In this document: positions 19,392-28,961 of the stretch, piece after piece
How the letters are laid out: every line of letters starts with the position of its first letter
Numbering within the stretch: the stretch's first letter is position 1
From: Belliella baltica DSM 15883
Lineage (GTDB): Bacteria > Bacteroidota > Bacteroidia > Cytophagales > Cyclobacteriaceae
Length of the DNA: 64,000 nt
NCBI RefSeq assembly: GCF_000265405.1
Contig: NC_018010.1
Coordinates: 310,001 to 374,000 of the forward strand
Direction of reading: 5' to 3'
Position numbers and translations under genes: made by a program
Notes under the pieces: model-generated
The model's input: only the letters and a program-made list of their open reading frames with translations
Told to the model about the DNA's origin: nothing
Database searches by the model: none

Positions 19392-20313
19392 ATCCAGTAA
19401 AAAAACCATCCTGATCACAGGAGCAAATGGACTTTTAGGACAAAAACTAGTTCTCCAAATACTTGAAGAGGATCAATTTATTGTCATACCTACAGGCCTA
19501 GGAGACTGTCGCATTACAGATTTACGAGCCAAAGACAGATGGAAATCTTTGGACATCACTAATAGAGATGAAGTTTTAGACCTTTTTGAAAGTTTCAAAC
19601 CGGATTTTGTCATCAATACAGCTGCTATGACAAATGTGGACATTTGCGAAGCAGAAAAAAATACCTGTGTTAAATTAAATATCTATGGCGTAAATAATTT
19701 AATTCATGCTTGTGAGACACTTAAAAGCCATCTGGTTCATTTATCTACGGATTTTATATTTGATGGAGAAGCTGGTCCATATTCCGAAGAGGATGCTCCA
19801 AACCCAGTAAATTATTATGGCTGGACAAAAATGAAAGCCGAGGAAAATATAAAGAATGCAAAAATAAAATGGTCTATCATCCGAACTGTTCTTGTTTATG
19901 GAATTGCCAATGACATGAGTAGATCTAATATTATACTTTGGGTGAAGAATTCCCTTGAAAAGGGCGAAACCTTACAGCTGGTAAATGACCAATTCAGAAC
20001 ACCAACATTAGCGGAAGACCTAGCGGAAGGTTGCCTTTTAGTAATCAAAAAACAAGCTGAAGGAGTCTTTAATATATCAGGAAAAGATCTACTTACGCCA
20101 TATGATATGGCTATTGCTACCGCAGATTATTTTAATTTAGATAAATCAAAGATTAAGAAAACTAACTCTAAGGCATTTACTCAAAAGGCCAAAAGGCCAA
20201 TGAAAACTGGCTTTATCATCGACAAAGCCATCAACAACTTGGGGTATTCTCCCAAAAGTTTTATGGATGGAATTGGTATTTTATCAAAACAACTTAAATT
20301 AGCCAATTCTTAA
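19384..20313 (+). CDS. RmlD-like NAD(P)-dependent sugar reductase (extended SDR)
   Basis: 309-residue extended short-chain dehydrogenase resembling dTDP-4-dehydrorhamnose reductase. The NAD(P) motif is TGANGLLGQKLV, the catalytic YxxxK is YGWTKMKAE, and STDFIFDGEAGPYSEED is the usual substrate-side block. No other rhamnose-pathway gene is adjacent, so substrate is uncertain. The ATG at 19384 overlaps the cyclophilin gene by eight bases. It is the last gene of the run that begins at 13923. Confidence 0.85.
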   Translation: MNESSKKTILITGANGLLGQKLVLQILEEDQFIVIPTGLGDCRITDLRAKDRWKSLDITNRDEVLDLFESFKPDFVINTAAMTNVDICEAEKNTCVKLNIYGVNNLIHACETLKSHLVHLSTDFIFDGEAGPYSEEDAPNPVNYYGWTKMKAEENIKNAKIKWSIIRTVLVYGIANDMSRSNIILWVKNSLEKGETLQLVNDQFRTPTLAEDLAEGCLLVIKKQAEGVFNISGKDLLTPYDMAIATADYFNLDKSKIKKTNSKAFTQKAKRPMKTGFIIDKAINNLGYSPKSFMDGIGILSKQLKLANS

Positions 20314-20352
20314 CATTTCAATAATCAATCAAAAACTAATTATTCGATAAGT

Positions 20353-21753
20353 ATGGCAGTAAAACCCGATACTGAAAGTAGAGGTCAATGGGGCTCTAGT
20401 CTAGGATTTATTATGGCAGCAGCAGGTTCTGCGGTCGGATTAGGAAACATTTGGAGATTCCCATATATCACTGGAGAAAATGGTGGTGGCGCGTTTGTAT
20501 TTGTTTATATACTTTGTGTCATTCTTATTGGGATTCCACTATTATTCAATGAACTAGCGATCGGGCGCCTCACTGGTAAAAATCCAATCGGAGCTATGAA
20601 AATAGCTTCAAAAAATAAACTTTGGATGATTCCTGGCATCATGAGTGTTGTAATCTGTTTCATGGTTTTGACTTACTATTCTGTCATTGCGGGCTGGACT
20701 GTTGGTTACATCATCACAGAGTTAATCAATATTCCCGTTGATTTTGAAGTTTTCATCAGAACACCTGAGTATATTATTCCTCTGACCTTCTTTTTTATGG
20801 TGATCACTATTTTGGTAATCCTAGGAGGTGTATCAGGAGGAATTGAAAAAGCATCAAAGCTTTTGATGCCAGTTTTATTTATTCTCATCATCTTGATCGC
20901 TGGAAGAAGTGTTACTTTGGAAGGAGCTAGTGAAGGCATCAAATATTATTTACAACCTGATTTCTCTAAAATCGATGGCGGTGTAATTTTAGCTGCTTTG
21001 GGACAGGCTTTTTTCTCGATGAGTGTTGGTTGGGGACTTATGGTAACATACGGCTCGTACCTTCCTAAAAGCTCCAATTTGGTGAGTAGTGGTTTGTGGA
21101 TTGGTGCTATCGATAGTTTTGTGGCTCTTCTTGGTGGATTAATGATCTTCCCAGCTGTATTTGCATTAGGCTTAAAGCCAGATGAAGGTCCTTCATTAGT
21201 ATTCAAAATATTACCTGAAGTCTTCAATCAAATCCCAGGCGGATCGATAGTTGGAGCAGCATTCTTCCTACTTTTGATGGTGGCAGCTCTTACCTCTACC
21301 ATCTCTATGCTAGAAGTTCCAGTTGGATACTTGATCGATGAAAAGAAAGTCTCTAGAAAGAAAGCTGCTTGGGGAGTTGGAATAGCTGCAATGCTTATCT
21401 CAATTCCTGCAATACTAAGCTCTATCGATGGCAATGTATTCAATACGGTGACTATGAAAATCGGCTCTATTTCGAAGACAGGCTGGTTTGACATCATGGA
21501 TTGGACATTTGGAACATTAGCTGTTACAGTTCTTTGTCTATTGTTTGCCATATTCTCAGGATGGTCATTTAAGACGAGTGAATTGGTAGATGAAATTGCT
21601 ATCGGTTCTCCAAGTTTCAAGAAAAAATTATTCTTTGGCCTCAGTGCTGGAAATATCTGGGCTTTCTTTATCAGATATGTGTGTCCTATCGTAATTGGTC
21701 TTGTTTTATTAAACTTATTCGGAGTGTTTGGCGCACCAGAAACAGGCGGTTAA
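20353..21753 (+). CDS. sodium-dependent transporter, NSS (SLC6-like) family
   Basis: 466-residue symporter with about eleven membrane helices. The N-terminal signature AAAGSAVGLGNIWRFPY plus GGGAFV is the sodium and substrate site of helix 1. The unwound helix 6 region is AFFSMSVGWGLMVTYGSYL. Such proteins take up amino acids or related amines with sodium; the specific substrate is not readable. It is followed by a clear terminator. Confidence 0.93.
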   Translation: MAVKPDTESRGQWGSSLGFIMAAAGSAVGLGNIWRFPYITGENGGGAFVFVYILCVILIGIPLLFNELAIGRLTGKNPIGAMKIASKNKLWMIPGIMSVVICFMVLTYYSVIAGWTVGYIITELINIPVDFEVFIRTPEYIIPLTFFFMVITILVILGGVSGGIEKASKLLMPVLFILIILIAGRSVTLEGASEGIKYYLQPDFSKIDGGVILAALGQAFFSMSVGWGLMVTYGSYLPKSSNLVSSGLWIGAIDSFVALLGGLMIFPAVFALGLKPDEGPSLVFKILPEVFNQIPGGSIVGAAFFLLLMVAALTSTISMLEVPVGYLIDEKKVSRKKAAWGVGIAAMLISIPAILSSIDGNVFNTVTMKIGSISKTGWFDIMDWTFGTLAVTVLCLLFAIFSGWSFKTSELVDEIAIGSPSFKKKLFFGLSAGNIWAFFIRYVCPIVIGLVLLNLFGVFGAPETGG

Positions 21754-21778
21754 TATAAAAATTTGAAAATCAATGAAT

Positions 21779-21818
21779 TAAAAGGTCATCTTAAAGTGTT
21801 TTTGAGATGACCTTTTAA
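21779..21818 (+). terminator. terminator after the NSS transporter
   Basis: AAAAGGTCATCT and AGATGACCTTTT pair as a 12-bp stem, extended by AAA/TTT around a short loop, and run into an AT-rich T tract. Confidence 0.85.
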
Positions 21819-21888
21819 TTTTATATATAAATATATGTTTTTTAAATAATTTTTTGTGATATTGGCAAAGTTCACCCGACCAATATAT

Positions 21889-22260
21889 ATGAAAGTTCTT
21901 GTTGTTGATGATGATGCAATAAATAGACTAATTCTTCAGAAGCTTTTTGAAAAAGAAAATAACACTGTAAAGACAGCACAAAATGGCTGTGAAGCAATGC
22001 AGCTTTTGAATGATGAAAGTGATTTTAATATTGTAATCACAGATATAATGATGCCTGAGATGGATGGTATTCAGCTCTTGGCAGAAATAAAGCTAAATGA
22101 TAAAATTAGCAGAATCCCAATTATCGGTTTTACAGCTGGAGATATTGATTACTTTCGTCAAATAAGTACAATAGCTTTTGATAGGTTACTACCAAAACCA
22201 ATGGATTTCTATGAATTATATGACATAGCGCATGGATTTGTAAATAAGAGCCTTAATTGA
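21889..22260 (+). CDS. single-domain response regulator
   Basis: 123 residues, a receiver domain only, with no output domain. The acidic pocket is VVDDDAINR at the N-terminus, the phosphorylated aspartate is in ITDIMMPEMDG near residue 52 and the conserved lysine is in LPKPMD near residue 104. The frame extends to 21856, but MKVLVVDDD at 21889 is the proper start. CheY-like single receivers act by protein contact or phosphotransfer; no histidine kinase is nearby. The stop codon lies inside the downstream hairpin. Confidence 0.9.
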   Translation: MKVLVVDDDAINRLILQKLFEKENNTVKTAQNGCEAMQLLNDESDFNIVITDIMMPEMDGIQLLAEIKLNDKISRIPIIGFTAGDIDYFRQISTIAFDRLLPKPMDFYELYDIAHGFVNKSLN

Positions 22261-22282
22261 TAAACAATTAGGGCTTTTTATT
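22249..22282 (+). terminator. terminator overlapping the response regulator stop codon
   Basis: AGCCTTAATTG (22249-22259) pairs with CAATTAGGGCT (22265-22275), 11 bp with one G-T pair, followed by T5. The 5' arm contains the last codons and stop. Confidence 0.8.
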
Positions 22283-22355
22283 TCGTTATACATAAAATGG
22301 TTATAAATTACCTTAGTAAAAGGTGCTTACATAAAAGTATTTGACTAATTGAATT

Positions 22356-22940
22356 ATGAAAAATATCATCATTTTGATCTTTGTCTTTCTAATGGCAGGT
22401 TCATTGAGTGCTCAAGACTTCTCTATTGGCCCAAAATTCGGAGTTTCCCAAGCCAACATTGAGGTTAATGGAGATGGATTTAAAGCAGGAGATGATAAAA
22501 TGGGCTACCATGTTGGGCTGTTTGTCAGAATGGGCGGCGCATCAATTTTTGTTCAACCTGAGTTTCTTTATACGAGTACTGGTGGCTTTATTATAGATGA
22601 AAACAATAATGCAACAATCGAAACAACAATTAATCGACTAGATATCCCAATGATGGTTGGCTTTAAAGTTTTAAAATTTTTTAGATTACAAGCTGGCCCA
22701 ATTGCAAGTATATTACTAGACCAATCTTTTGGCGATGATCCAATAGCTGCCACTCAAAATATCGATTACAGAAGCTCAACAATAGGTTATCAAGCTGGAA
22801 TAGGATTGGATTTGGGAAACCTTATATTAGATGCCAAATATGAAAGCTCTTTAGGTAAAATAGCCGGTAGTGTAGCAGGTTTTGAAACTGACCAAAGGCA
22901 AACCCAGCTTGTCCTTTCTGCTGGATTTAGATTGTTTTAA
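22356..22940 (+). CDS. PorT-family-like outer-membrane beta-barrel protein
   Basis: 194 residues with a signal peptide cleaved after SLSAQ (residues 16-20). The mature part starts DFSIGPKFGVSQANI and continues with alternating hydrophobic strands, LDIPMMVGFKVLKFFRLQAGP and a C-terminal aromatic residue (SAGFRLF), the outer-membrane-beta-barrel domain 2 pattern common in Bacteroidota. Function is unknown. It is convergent with galK. Confidence 0.85.
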   Translation: MKNIIILIFVFLMAGSLSAQDFSIGPKFGVSQANIEVNGDGFKAGDDKMGYHVGLFVRMGGASIFVQPEFLYTSTGGFIIDENNNATIETTINRLDIPMMVGFKVLKFFRLQAGPIASILLDQSFGDDPIAATQNIDYRSSTIGYQAGIGLDLGNLILDAKYESSLGKIAGSVAGFETDQRQTQLVLSAGFRLF

Positions 22941-22948
22941 AAAAATAA

Positions 22949-22988
22949 AGAGAAAAGGCAAAGCTTCTCAAAACTTGTCCTTTTCTCT
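22949..22988 (-). terminator. terminator of the galM-galK unit
   Basis: AGAGAAAAGG and CCTTTTCTCT form a perfect 10-bp stem around a 20-base loop between the convergent barrel gene and galK. On the minus strand it is followed by TTTATTTTTTT, on the plus strand by little, so it mainly serves galK. Confidence 0.75.
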
Positions 22989-22996
22989 GAAATCCG

Positions 22997-24136
22997 CTAT
23001 AAAAACCCCGTCCCATCTTCTGGAGAAACAATATAAAATTTAGGCGTTTTATTAAATTTTTTCTGATAAGCCTCCAAAATCTCATTTTGTAATTTTTCTA
23101 CTGCATCTTGGTGTACAATATTTATAGTACAACCGCCAAATCCCCCTCCCATCATTCTACTTCCCAAAACTTCAGGTATTTCTTTGGTGAAATCCACCAA
23201 AAAATCTAATTCTTCACAGCTAACTTCGTAAAGTTTGCTCAGTCCTTGATGTGATTGATAAACTTTTCTCCCAAAGCCTTCTAAATCTCCTTTACTTAAT
23301 AACTCACAAGAATCTAAAACTCTTTGATTCTCTTCAATGACAAATTTACATCTGTCATAAACTACAGCATCTAAGTTTAACTGATCCAATAAATCTATAC
23401 TCACATCTCTCAAATCTCGAACATCGGCCTGAATTTGTTGAGCAGCTTTCACTCCTTCTTCACACTCTAATCTCCTTTTGTTATATGCACTATCTGCTAA
23501 AGAATGCTTTACTTGACTATCTACGAGGAGTATTTTATACTCCCCAAGATTGATCGGGAAATAGTCAAAATCCAATGTTCTACAGTCCAGTCTGATAGCA
23601 AAACCTTTTTTTCCCATTGCAGAAGCAAATTGATCCATGATTCCACATTGAACTCCTGCAAAGGTATGCTCTGCTTTTTGTGCATAATGAACCAAGGACT
23701 TCTTGGGAATATCAAACCCAAACAACTCTGACAAAGCAAAACCAACCGCACATTCAAGAGCTGCAGATGAGGATAACCCAGCTCCCACCGGAATATCTCC
23801 ACCAAATACCATATCAAATCCTTTCACAGTATAGCCAGCTTGCTGAAGCTGAGAAACCACTCCCATCACATACGTTGCCCAATGGCCTATTTTGGGAGAA
23901 AATGAATAGATATCAAATGAAAATTCTTCTTCAAAATCAACAGAGTAAACTCTCGCTTTTTGAGAATCATTCTCTGCAATCGCAACTACCATTTTTTTAT
24001 CTATCGCAGCAGGAAGTACAAATCCACCATTGTAATCTGTGTGTTCTCCGATTAAATTAATCCTTCCTGGAGAATAAACCAGCAATGGCTCTTGATCGAA
24101 AATGTCTATAAATGTATTTTTTATTGATTGATACAT
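22997..24136 (-). CDS. galK: galactokinase
   Basis: 379-residue GHMP kinase that phosphorylates alpha-D-galactose at C1 (Leloir pathway). The galactokinase signature GRINLIGEHTDYNGGFVLP is at residues 23-41, the ATP-binding motif VGAGLSSSAALE near residue 121 and the GHMP C-terminal motif MMGGGFGGC near residue 336. It lies 11 bases after galM, so the two form an operon; galT and galE are not in the window. Confidence 0.97.
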   Translation of the reverse strand: MYQSIKNTFIDIFDQEPLLVYSPGRINLIGEHTDYNGGFVLPAAIDKKMVVAIAENDSQKARVYSVDFEEEFSFDIYSFSPKIGHWATYVMGVVSQLQQAGYTVKGFDMVFGGDIPVGAGLSSSAALECAVGFALSELFGFDIPKKSLVHYAQKAEHTFAGVQCGIMDQFASAMGKKGFAIRLDCRTLDFDYFPINLGEYKILLVDSQVKHSLADSAYNKRRLECEEGVKAAQQIQADVRDLRDVSIDLLDQLNLDAVVYDRCKFVIEENQRVLDSCELLSKGDLEGFGRKVYQSHQGLSKLYEVSCEELDFLVDFTKEIPEVLGSRMMGGGFGGCTINIVHQDAVEKLQNEILEAYQKKFNKTPKFYIVSPEDGTGFL

Positions 24137-24147
24137 GATATTAGGGT

Positions 24148-25221
24148 TTAGCGGGTAGAGAATTTAAAAGTTGTTTTTGAAAAGAAGTCTTCCTCTGGCC
24201 TTAACACAACGGAAGGGAAAGCTTTTTGATTGATACTGTCTGGGAAATGCTGCGTTTCTAGACAGATTGCGGCATTTTTCTTATACGAGGTTTCATTTTT
24301 TCCTTTGATACTTCCGTCAAGATAGTTTGAAGTATAAATCTGAACGCCAGGCTCTGTAGTGGAAAGTTTCAAGGCTCTTCCACTTTTTGGCTCGTAAAGA
24401 GAAAGGCAATCTTCATGAATGTCTAATGCAAATGAATGATCTATCCCATTCCCATATTTCAATTGCCTATCATTCTGCTCAAGGGACTTTCCAATTTCTT
24501 TCTCTTCCAGAAAATCAAATGGCGTATTTCCCACAGATTTCAACTCACCTGTCGGAAAACTCTTGTCATCAACAGGTAAAAAATGCTTTGCTGCAATCTG
24601 GAGTTGATGATTTAAAATGTCTTTAGAAAAATCCCCACTTAAGTTGAAATAGGAATGATTTGTAGGATTTAAGATTGTTGTCTTATCTGTTTTTCCATGA
24701 TATTCAAGAGTCAAGTCACCATCAAAACTAATCATATAAATCACTTGCATTTTGATATTTCCGGGATAGTTTTCCTCTCCTTCGGGACTTATCAGAGAAA
24801 ACTCTATGCCAAGGATCTTTTCGTTTTCAATAAGCTTGGCCTTCCACACTTTTCTATCCCACCCATGTTTGCCACCATGAAGGTGAGTTGAACCTTGATT
24901 TGGCTCCAACTTGTAGCTTATACCTTCTAAATCAAATTGATTACCTTTGATTCTACCCCCTATTCTACCAATTGTAGAACCTAAATAGCAATAATTTTCT
25001 TGATAATCTTCGGACAGATATCCTTCAAAATCATCGAAACCTAAAACGATATCCTCCATTTTTCCATGTCTATCAGGAACATATAGATGGGTTAAAGTAG
25101 CACCATAATTCATCACAGAAGCTTTGATGATACCTGGAATCTCTAAAGTATAAAGTTGAATTTCTTCACCATTTGGCGCAACACCAAATGGCTCATATTT
25201 TATAGTGGGTTGACTTGACAT
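24148..25221 (-). CDS. galM: aldose 1-epimerase (galactose mutarotase)
   Basis: 357-residue mutarotase that supplies alpha-galactose to GalK. Family blocks are LGSTIGRIGGRIKG, NPTNHSYFNLSGD with the catalytic histidine, and CLETQHFPDSINQ with the catalytic glutamate. No signal peptide is seen, so it is cytoplasmic. It is followed directly by galK and preceded by the LacI-type regulator gene with 113 bases between. Confidence 0.96.
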   Translation of the reverse strand: MSSQPTIKYEPFGVAPNGEEIQLYTLEIPGIIKASVMNYGATLTHLYVPDRHGKMEDIVLGFDDFEGYLSEDYQENYCYLGSTIGRIGGRIKGNQFDLEGISYKLEPNQGSTHLHGGKHGWDRKVWKAKLIENEKILGIEFSLISPEGEENYPGNIKMQVIYMISFDGDLTLEYHGKTDKTTILNPTNHSYFNLSGDFSKDILNHQLQIAAKHFLPVDDKSFPTGELKSVGNTPFDFLEEKEIGKSLEQNDRQLKYGNGIDHSFALDIHEDCLSLYEPKSGRALKLSTTEPGVQIYTSNYLDGSIKGKNETSYKKNAAICLETQHFPDSINQKAFPSVVLRPEEDFFSKTTFKFSTR

Positions 25222-25254
25222 CAGTTATAATAGGTTTGAAGTCTAAAAATAAAA

Positions 25255-25313
25255 GCTGAAAATCATATTACCCAATTCTACATCAAATAGATTGATAATA
25301 TTTGATTTTCAGC
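25255..25313 (-). terminator. inverted repeat between the LacI-type gene and galM
   Basis: GCTGAAAATCA (25255-25265) and TGATTTTCAGC (25303-25313) are perfect 11-bp arms 37 bases apart, followed on the minus strand by TTTTATTTTTAG, consistent with a terminator of the LacI-type gene. A second inverted repeat, ATCAAATA-9-TATTTGAT at 25282-25306, overlaps it and could be an operator for galM-galK. Confidence 0.5.
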
Positions 25314-25334
25314 CAGAAAAAAACTTCAATAACT

Positions 25335-26360
25335 TTACTTCACCTTCAAAGTAGAATTTCTTGGGATCAAAGTTGTACCCAATACAAAAGACTGTGGCTC
25401 ATCAGAAACAATATCATCCAATTGATCCAAAAGATGATTAGCAGCGATTTGCCCCATCTCATAACCTGGCTGGGAGACAGTCGTCAAGGCGGGTTCTACA
25501 ACCGCCGATGTTGGGTTATTTGTAAAACCCGCCAAGGCAATTTCTTCTGGAATTCTAATTCCTTTTTCCTTCAAAATCAACATCACATCAACTGCTACTG
25601 GATCGATCATCGCAAAAATAGCATCTGCACGATCTTCTTCTTCAAGAATTTTGTAGGCAATCTGACGATTTGATTCTTGATTCAGATCAGAAATATAAAC
25701 TCGACTATCCTTTTCAGAAATTCCATATTCTGCCAAAGCTTTGAGATATCCTTCTTTCCGTTTCTTACTGATGTATAAGTCTTGAGGACCAGATATAAAA
25801 GCAATTTTCCTACACCCTTGCTCCAACAAATGATGAGTCACTTGATAAGCTCCATGTTCATCATCGACAGTCACTCTGGAAACTGGAATTTCCTCGGTAA
25901 CACGATCAAACATGATAAATGGAATCTCTCTATCATAGAGGTCTTGTAAATGTTGATAGTTTTTTGTTTCCCTACTCAGAGAAATCAATAATCCATCAAC
26001 TTGACTAGCTACAAGAACTCTGATGTTGGAAATTTCCTGAACATAGGATTCATTGGACTGACAAATCATGACATTATACCCTCTTTTATAGGCAGTATCC
26101 TGGATTCCTGATATATTACTTGAAAAAAAATGGGACTCTAATTCAGGAACAATAACACCCAAGACCTTACTTCTACTTATCCTGAGACTTTGAGCTAGAA
26201 GATTAGGCTGATAATTCATACTTTTAGCCATTTCAACGATACGCTTTTTTGTATCCGGATGCAGCTCGGGGGAGTCTTTCAATGCCCTGGAAACTGTGGA
26301 GACAGAAACATTCAGCTTCTTGGCAATCTCCTTCATTGTTACCTGATGGCCTCTTTTCAT
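25335..26360 (-). CDS. LacI-family transcriptional regulator
   Basis: 341 residues. The N-terminal helix-turn-helix VTMKEIAKKLNVSVSTVSRA is followed by the hinge helix NYQPNLLAQSLR and a periplasmic-binding-protein-like effector domain (VLGVIVPELESHFFSS onward). Its position just upstream of galM and galK on the same strand suggests that it controls galactose use, which is inferred. It starts 19 bases after the M28 gene, so it may also be read through from cysS. Confidence 0.93.
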   Translation of the reverse strand: MKRGHQVTMKEIAKKLNVSVSTVSRALKDSPELHPDTKKRIVEMAKSMNYQPNLLAQSLRISRSKVLGVIVPELESHFFSSNISGIQDTAYKRGYNVMICQSNESYVQEISNIRVLVASQVDGLLISLSRETKNYQHLQDLYDREIPFIMFDRVTEEIPVSRVTVDDEHGAYQVTHHLLEQGCRKIAFISGPQDLYISKKRKEGYLKALAEYGISEKDSRVYISDLNQESNRQIAYKILEEEDRADAIFAMIDPVAVDVMLILKEKGIRIPEEIALAGFTNNPTSAVVEPALTTVSQPGYEMGQIAANHLLDQLDDIVSDEPQSFVLGTTLIPRNSTLKVK

Positions 26361-26379
26361 TGAAATTCTTTAGTTTAAA

Positions 26380-27360
26380 TTACTCCTGATATAAAGTGAA
26401 TAATACTGTTTGTCCAACTGCCTTCAAAGTTCGCTTATCAATCAAATCCATATTGTCATCATGGGTGTGATGATATCTCCCAAAACCAATTTCGGGAGAA
26501 AATTCAATGATATCAATCATTGGGATACCGGCATCTTTATTGACAAAGAAATGATCGTCGGTGATTTCACCTGTATCTTTTAAAATGAATAAGTCCGAAT
26601 ATCCTAATTCTATTCCATAATTCCACACCTTATTCACAATGTTTTTTGCGAAATACATGGAGTAGCCTTCTCTATAAAATCTAGCTCCTTTTCCACCTAC
26701 CATATCAAGTAAGATCCCATAAAAGGCTTTGTAACCATTCTCGTGAGGATTTTTTGACCAATGTTGGGAGCCTAAACACCACCATGTTTGAGAATTATTT
26801 CTCAGGTTGGTTTGCTCTGGTTCTCCATCATCTTCCCCATCAAACAATATAAAATCTATCCCAACATCTGGCTTCAAATTCGAAGAAGTAATTATCCTTG
26901 CTAACTCTAAAGCTACACCAACACCCGAACCTCCATCATTTGCTCCGTCAATTGGCTCATCGATTCTTTGAGTATCTTTATCTGCTATTCTCCTTGTATC
27001 CCAATGTGCAGAGATCATGATTCGTTTTTGGGCAGATGGGTTATATGAGGCAATAATATTGGTCAAATCCCAAGTTTGATTGTCATAAGTTTTGGCTTGA
27101 AATTCTTGAGTTTGAACTTCTAATCCAAATTCTTGAAATTTAGCAATAATCCATTCTTTTGTCTGCTGATGTCCAATAGTCATGGGTACTCGTGGACCAA
27201 AATCCACTTGCTTTTGAATAAACTGATAGGCTGAATCAGCATTAAATTCAGGAACTTCTTTGTAAGTGATTTGTTCGACAACTTGATCAAAGGATTTCTT
27301 GGAATCACAAGCCCAAAAACTAACCAAAAGTAAAAATCCAAGAATGATACTATTCTTCAT
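26380..27360 (-). CDS. M28-family lipoprotein, glutaminyl-cyclase-like
   Basis: 326 residues starting at ATG 27360, which overlaps the cysS 3' end. The N-terminus is a lipoprotein signal (LLLVSFWAC). M28 zinc-binding residues appear in ISAHWDTRRIAD, PIDGANDGGSGVGVALELAR and ILFDGEDDGEPE, and a later histidine in YHHTHDDNMDLID. The WCLGSQHWSKNP segment resembles glutaminyl-peptide cyclotransferases rather than aminopeptidases. Cyclase or peptidase activity cannot be separated by eye. Confidence 0.85.
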   Translation of the reverse strand: MKNSIILGFLLLVSFWACDSKKSFDQVVEQITYKEVPEFNADSAYQFIQKQVDFGPRVPMTIGHQQTKEWIIAKFQEFGLEVQTQEFQAKTYDNQTWDLTNIIASYNPSAQKRIMISAHWDTRRIADKDTQRIDEPIDGANDGGSGVGVALELARIITSSNLKPDVGIDFILFDGEDDGEPEQTNLRNNSQTWWCLGSQHWSKNPHENGYKAFYGILLDMVGGKGARFYREGYSMYFAKNIVNKVWNYGIELGYSDLFILKDTGEITDDHFFVNKDAGIPMIDIIEFSPEIGFGRYHHTHDDNMDLIDKRTLKAVGQTVLFTLYQE

Positions 27361-28846
27361 AAGCCCAATCAATTTTATCTTTCATGTCTTTGACAATAAT
27401 ACCCATGTCTTTTAACCCTCCTCTAATTTCATCCACTTTATCATAATCTCTAGCCAATTTTGCATCAGCATAAAGCTTCAATAAAACAGACAATAAACCT
27501 TGTTGATGGTCTGGCTTTTCTTCCTCAAGACCTAATATCTCTTCAATGAAAAGAACATAAGTCTGAATCATTTTCTCAAAAACCTCTTTACCCAATTCGG
27601 CTGATTTTAACTGTCCTGTATAAAGTGAATTGATTTTTTTCAATAAGTTGAAAAGATGTCCTATTGCTTGAGCTGTATTGAAGTCATCGTCCATTGCTCT
27701 GTAAGCATTGCTAATGATTTGCTCAATTTGCTGAACTTGCTTTTCATCAACTAACACTTCACTGTCTAGTTCAAACACAAGGTTTTTTGCAGTTTTCAGA
27801 CCATTGATAATCTTTTTGTATCCCTTTTGAGCAGCTTTCAAAGCATCATTAGAAAAATCCAATGTCGATCTGTAATGCGCCGTCAGAATAAAATACCGAA
27901 TAGTCATCGGGCTATATGCTTGCTCTAACAAATCATGTTTTCCTGTGAATAACTCTTGAAGAGTGATAAAGTTTCCTAAAGACTTACCCATTTTTTGACC
28001 ATTTATCGTGATCATATTGTTATGCATCCAGTATTTGGCAGGATCTTGATGATTGCAGGCATTTCCTTGGGCGATTTCACATTCATGATGTGGAAACATT
28101 AAGTCCATCCCTCCTCCGTGAATATCAAAATGCTTCCCAAGGTACTTAGAACTCATCGCAGTACACTCCAAATGCCAACCAGGGAACCCAACTCCCCAAG
28201 GTGATTCCCATTTCATCAAATGCTCAGGTGCTGCATTTTTCCACAATGCAAAATCAACTGCATTTCTTTTTTCGGTCTGCCCATCCAAATCCCGACTACC
28301 AGAAACTAACTCTTCAAGAACTCTCCCTGATAGCTTCCCATATTTTTGCGTCTCATTATACTTTAAGACATCGAAATACACTGATCCATTTACTTCATAA
28401 GCTAGACCTTCCTCCAAAATCGCTTGAACAAGCGCAATCTGCTCAGGAATATGTCCCGTCGCTCTAGGCTCAATACTTGGCTTGATGGTATTCAAAGCCA
28501 ACATATCTCTATGATAAGAATCTGTATATTGTTGCGCTACCTCCATTGGCTCGAGCTGCTCCAACTTTGCTTTTTTGGCAATTTTATCTTCCCCCTCATC
28601 CGCATCACCTTGTAAATGTCCCACATCCGTAATATTCCTGACGTAGCGAACTTTCATTCCTAAATGTGATAGGTATCTATATACAGTATCGAATGTTATC
28701 GCAGGTCTTCCATGCCCAAGATGCGCATCACCATAGACTGTAGGACCACACACGTACATTCCTACAAAAGGTGGATTGATTGGTTCAAAGATTTCCTTTG
28801 TCCTTGAAAGGGTATTGTATATTTTCAATTGGGAGTGATGTGTCAT
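27350..28846 (-). CDS. cysS: cysteinyl-tRNA synthetase
   Basis: 498-residue class I aminoacyl-tRNA synthetase. The HIGH-type motif is GDAHLGHGRPA, the KMSKS-type motif is GQKMGKSLGNFIT, and zinc ligands are in MYVCGPTVY, GWHLECTAMS and FPHHECEIAQ. The frame is open to 28879, but MTHHSQLKIYNTL at 28846 is the family start. The stop overlaps the next gene, giving likely coupling with the M28 lipoprotein. Confidence 0.97.
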   Translation of the reverse strand: MTHHSQLKIYNTLSRTKEIFEPINPPFVGMYVCGPTVYGDAHLGHGRPAITFDTVYRYLSHLGMKVRYVRNITDVGHLQGDADEGEDKIAKKAKLEQLEPMEVAQQYTDSYHRDMLALNTIKPSIEPRATGHIPEQIALVQAILEEGLAYEVNGSVYFDVLKYNETQKYGKLSGRVLEELVSGSRDLDGQTEKRNAVDFALWKNAAPEHLMKWESPWGVGFPGWHLECTAMSSKYLGKHFDIHGGGMDLMFPHHECEIAQGNACNHQDPAKYWMHNNMITINGQKMGKSLGNFITLQELFTGKHDLLEQAYSPMTIRYFILTAHYRSTLDFSNDALKAAQKGYKKIINGLKTAKNLVFELDSEVLVDEKQVQQIEQIISNAYRAMDDDFNTAQAIGHLFNLLKKINSLYTGQLKSAELGKEVFEKMIQTYVLFIEEILGLEEEKPDHQQGLLSVLLKLYADAKLARDYDKVDEIRGGLKDMGIIVKDMKDKIDWAYEE

Positions 28847-28961
28847 AATTATCATCTTGCAGTTTACCTGAACGAGCAAACTAAAATACTATAAAGAATA
28901 AAATAAGTCTGCAAATTAGCTTTTAGAATTTATCTTGCGAAGAAACTGGGCAGTTTTAAGC

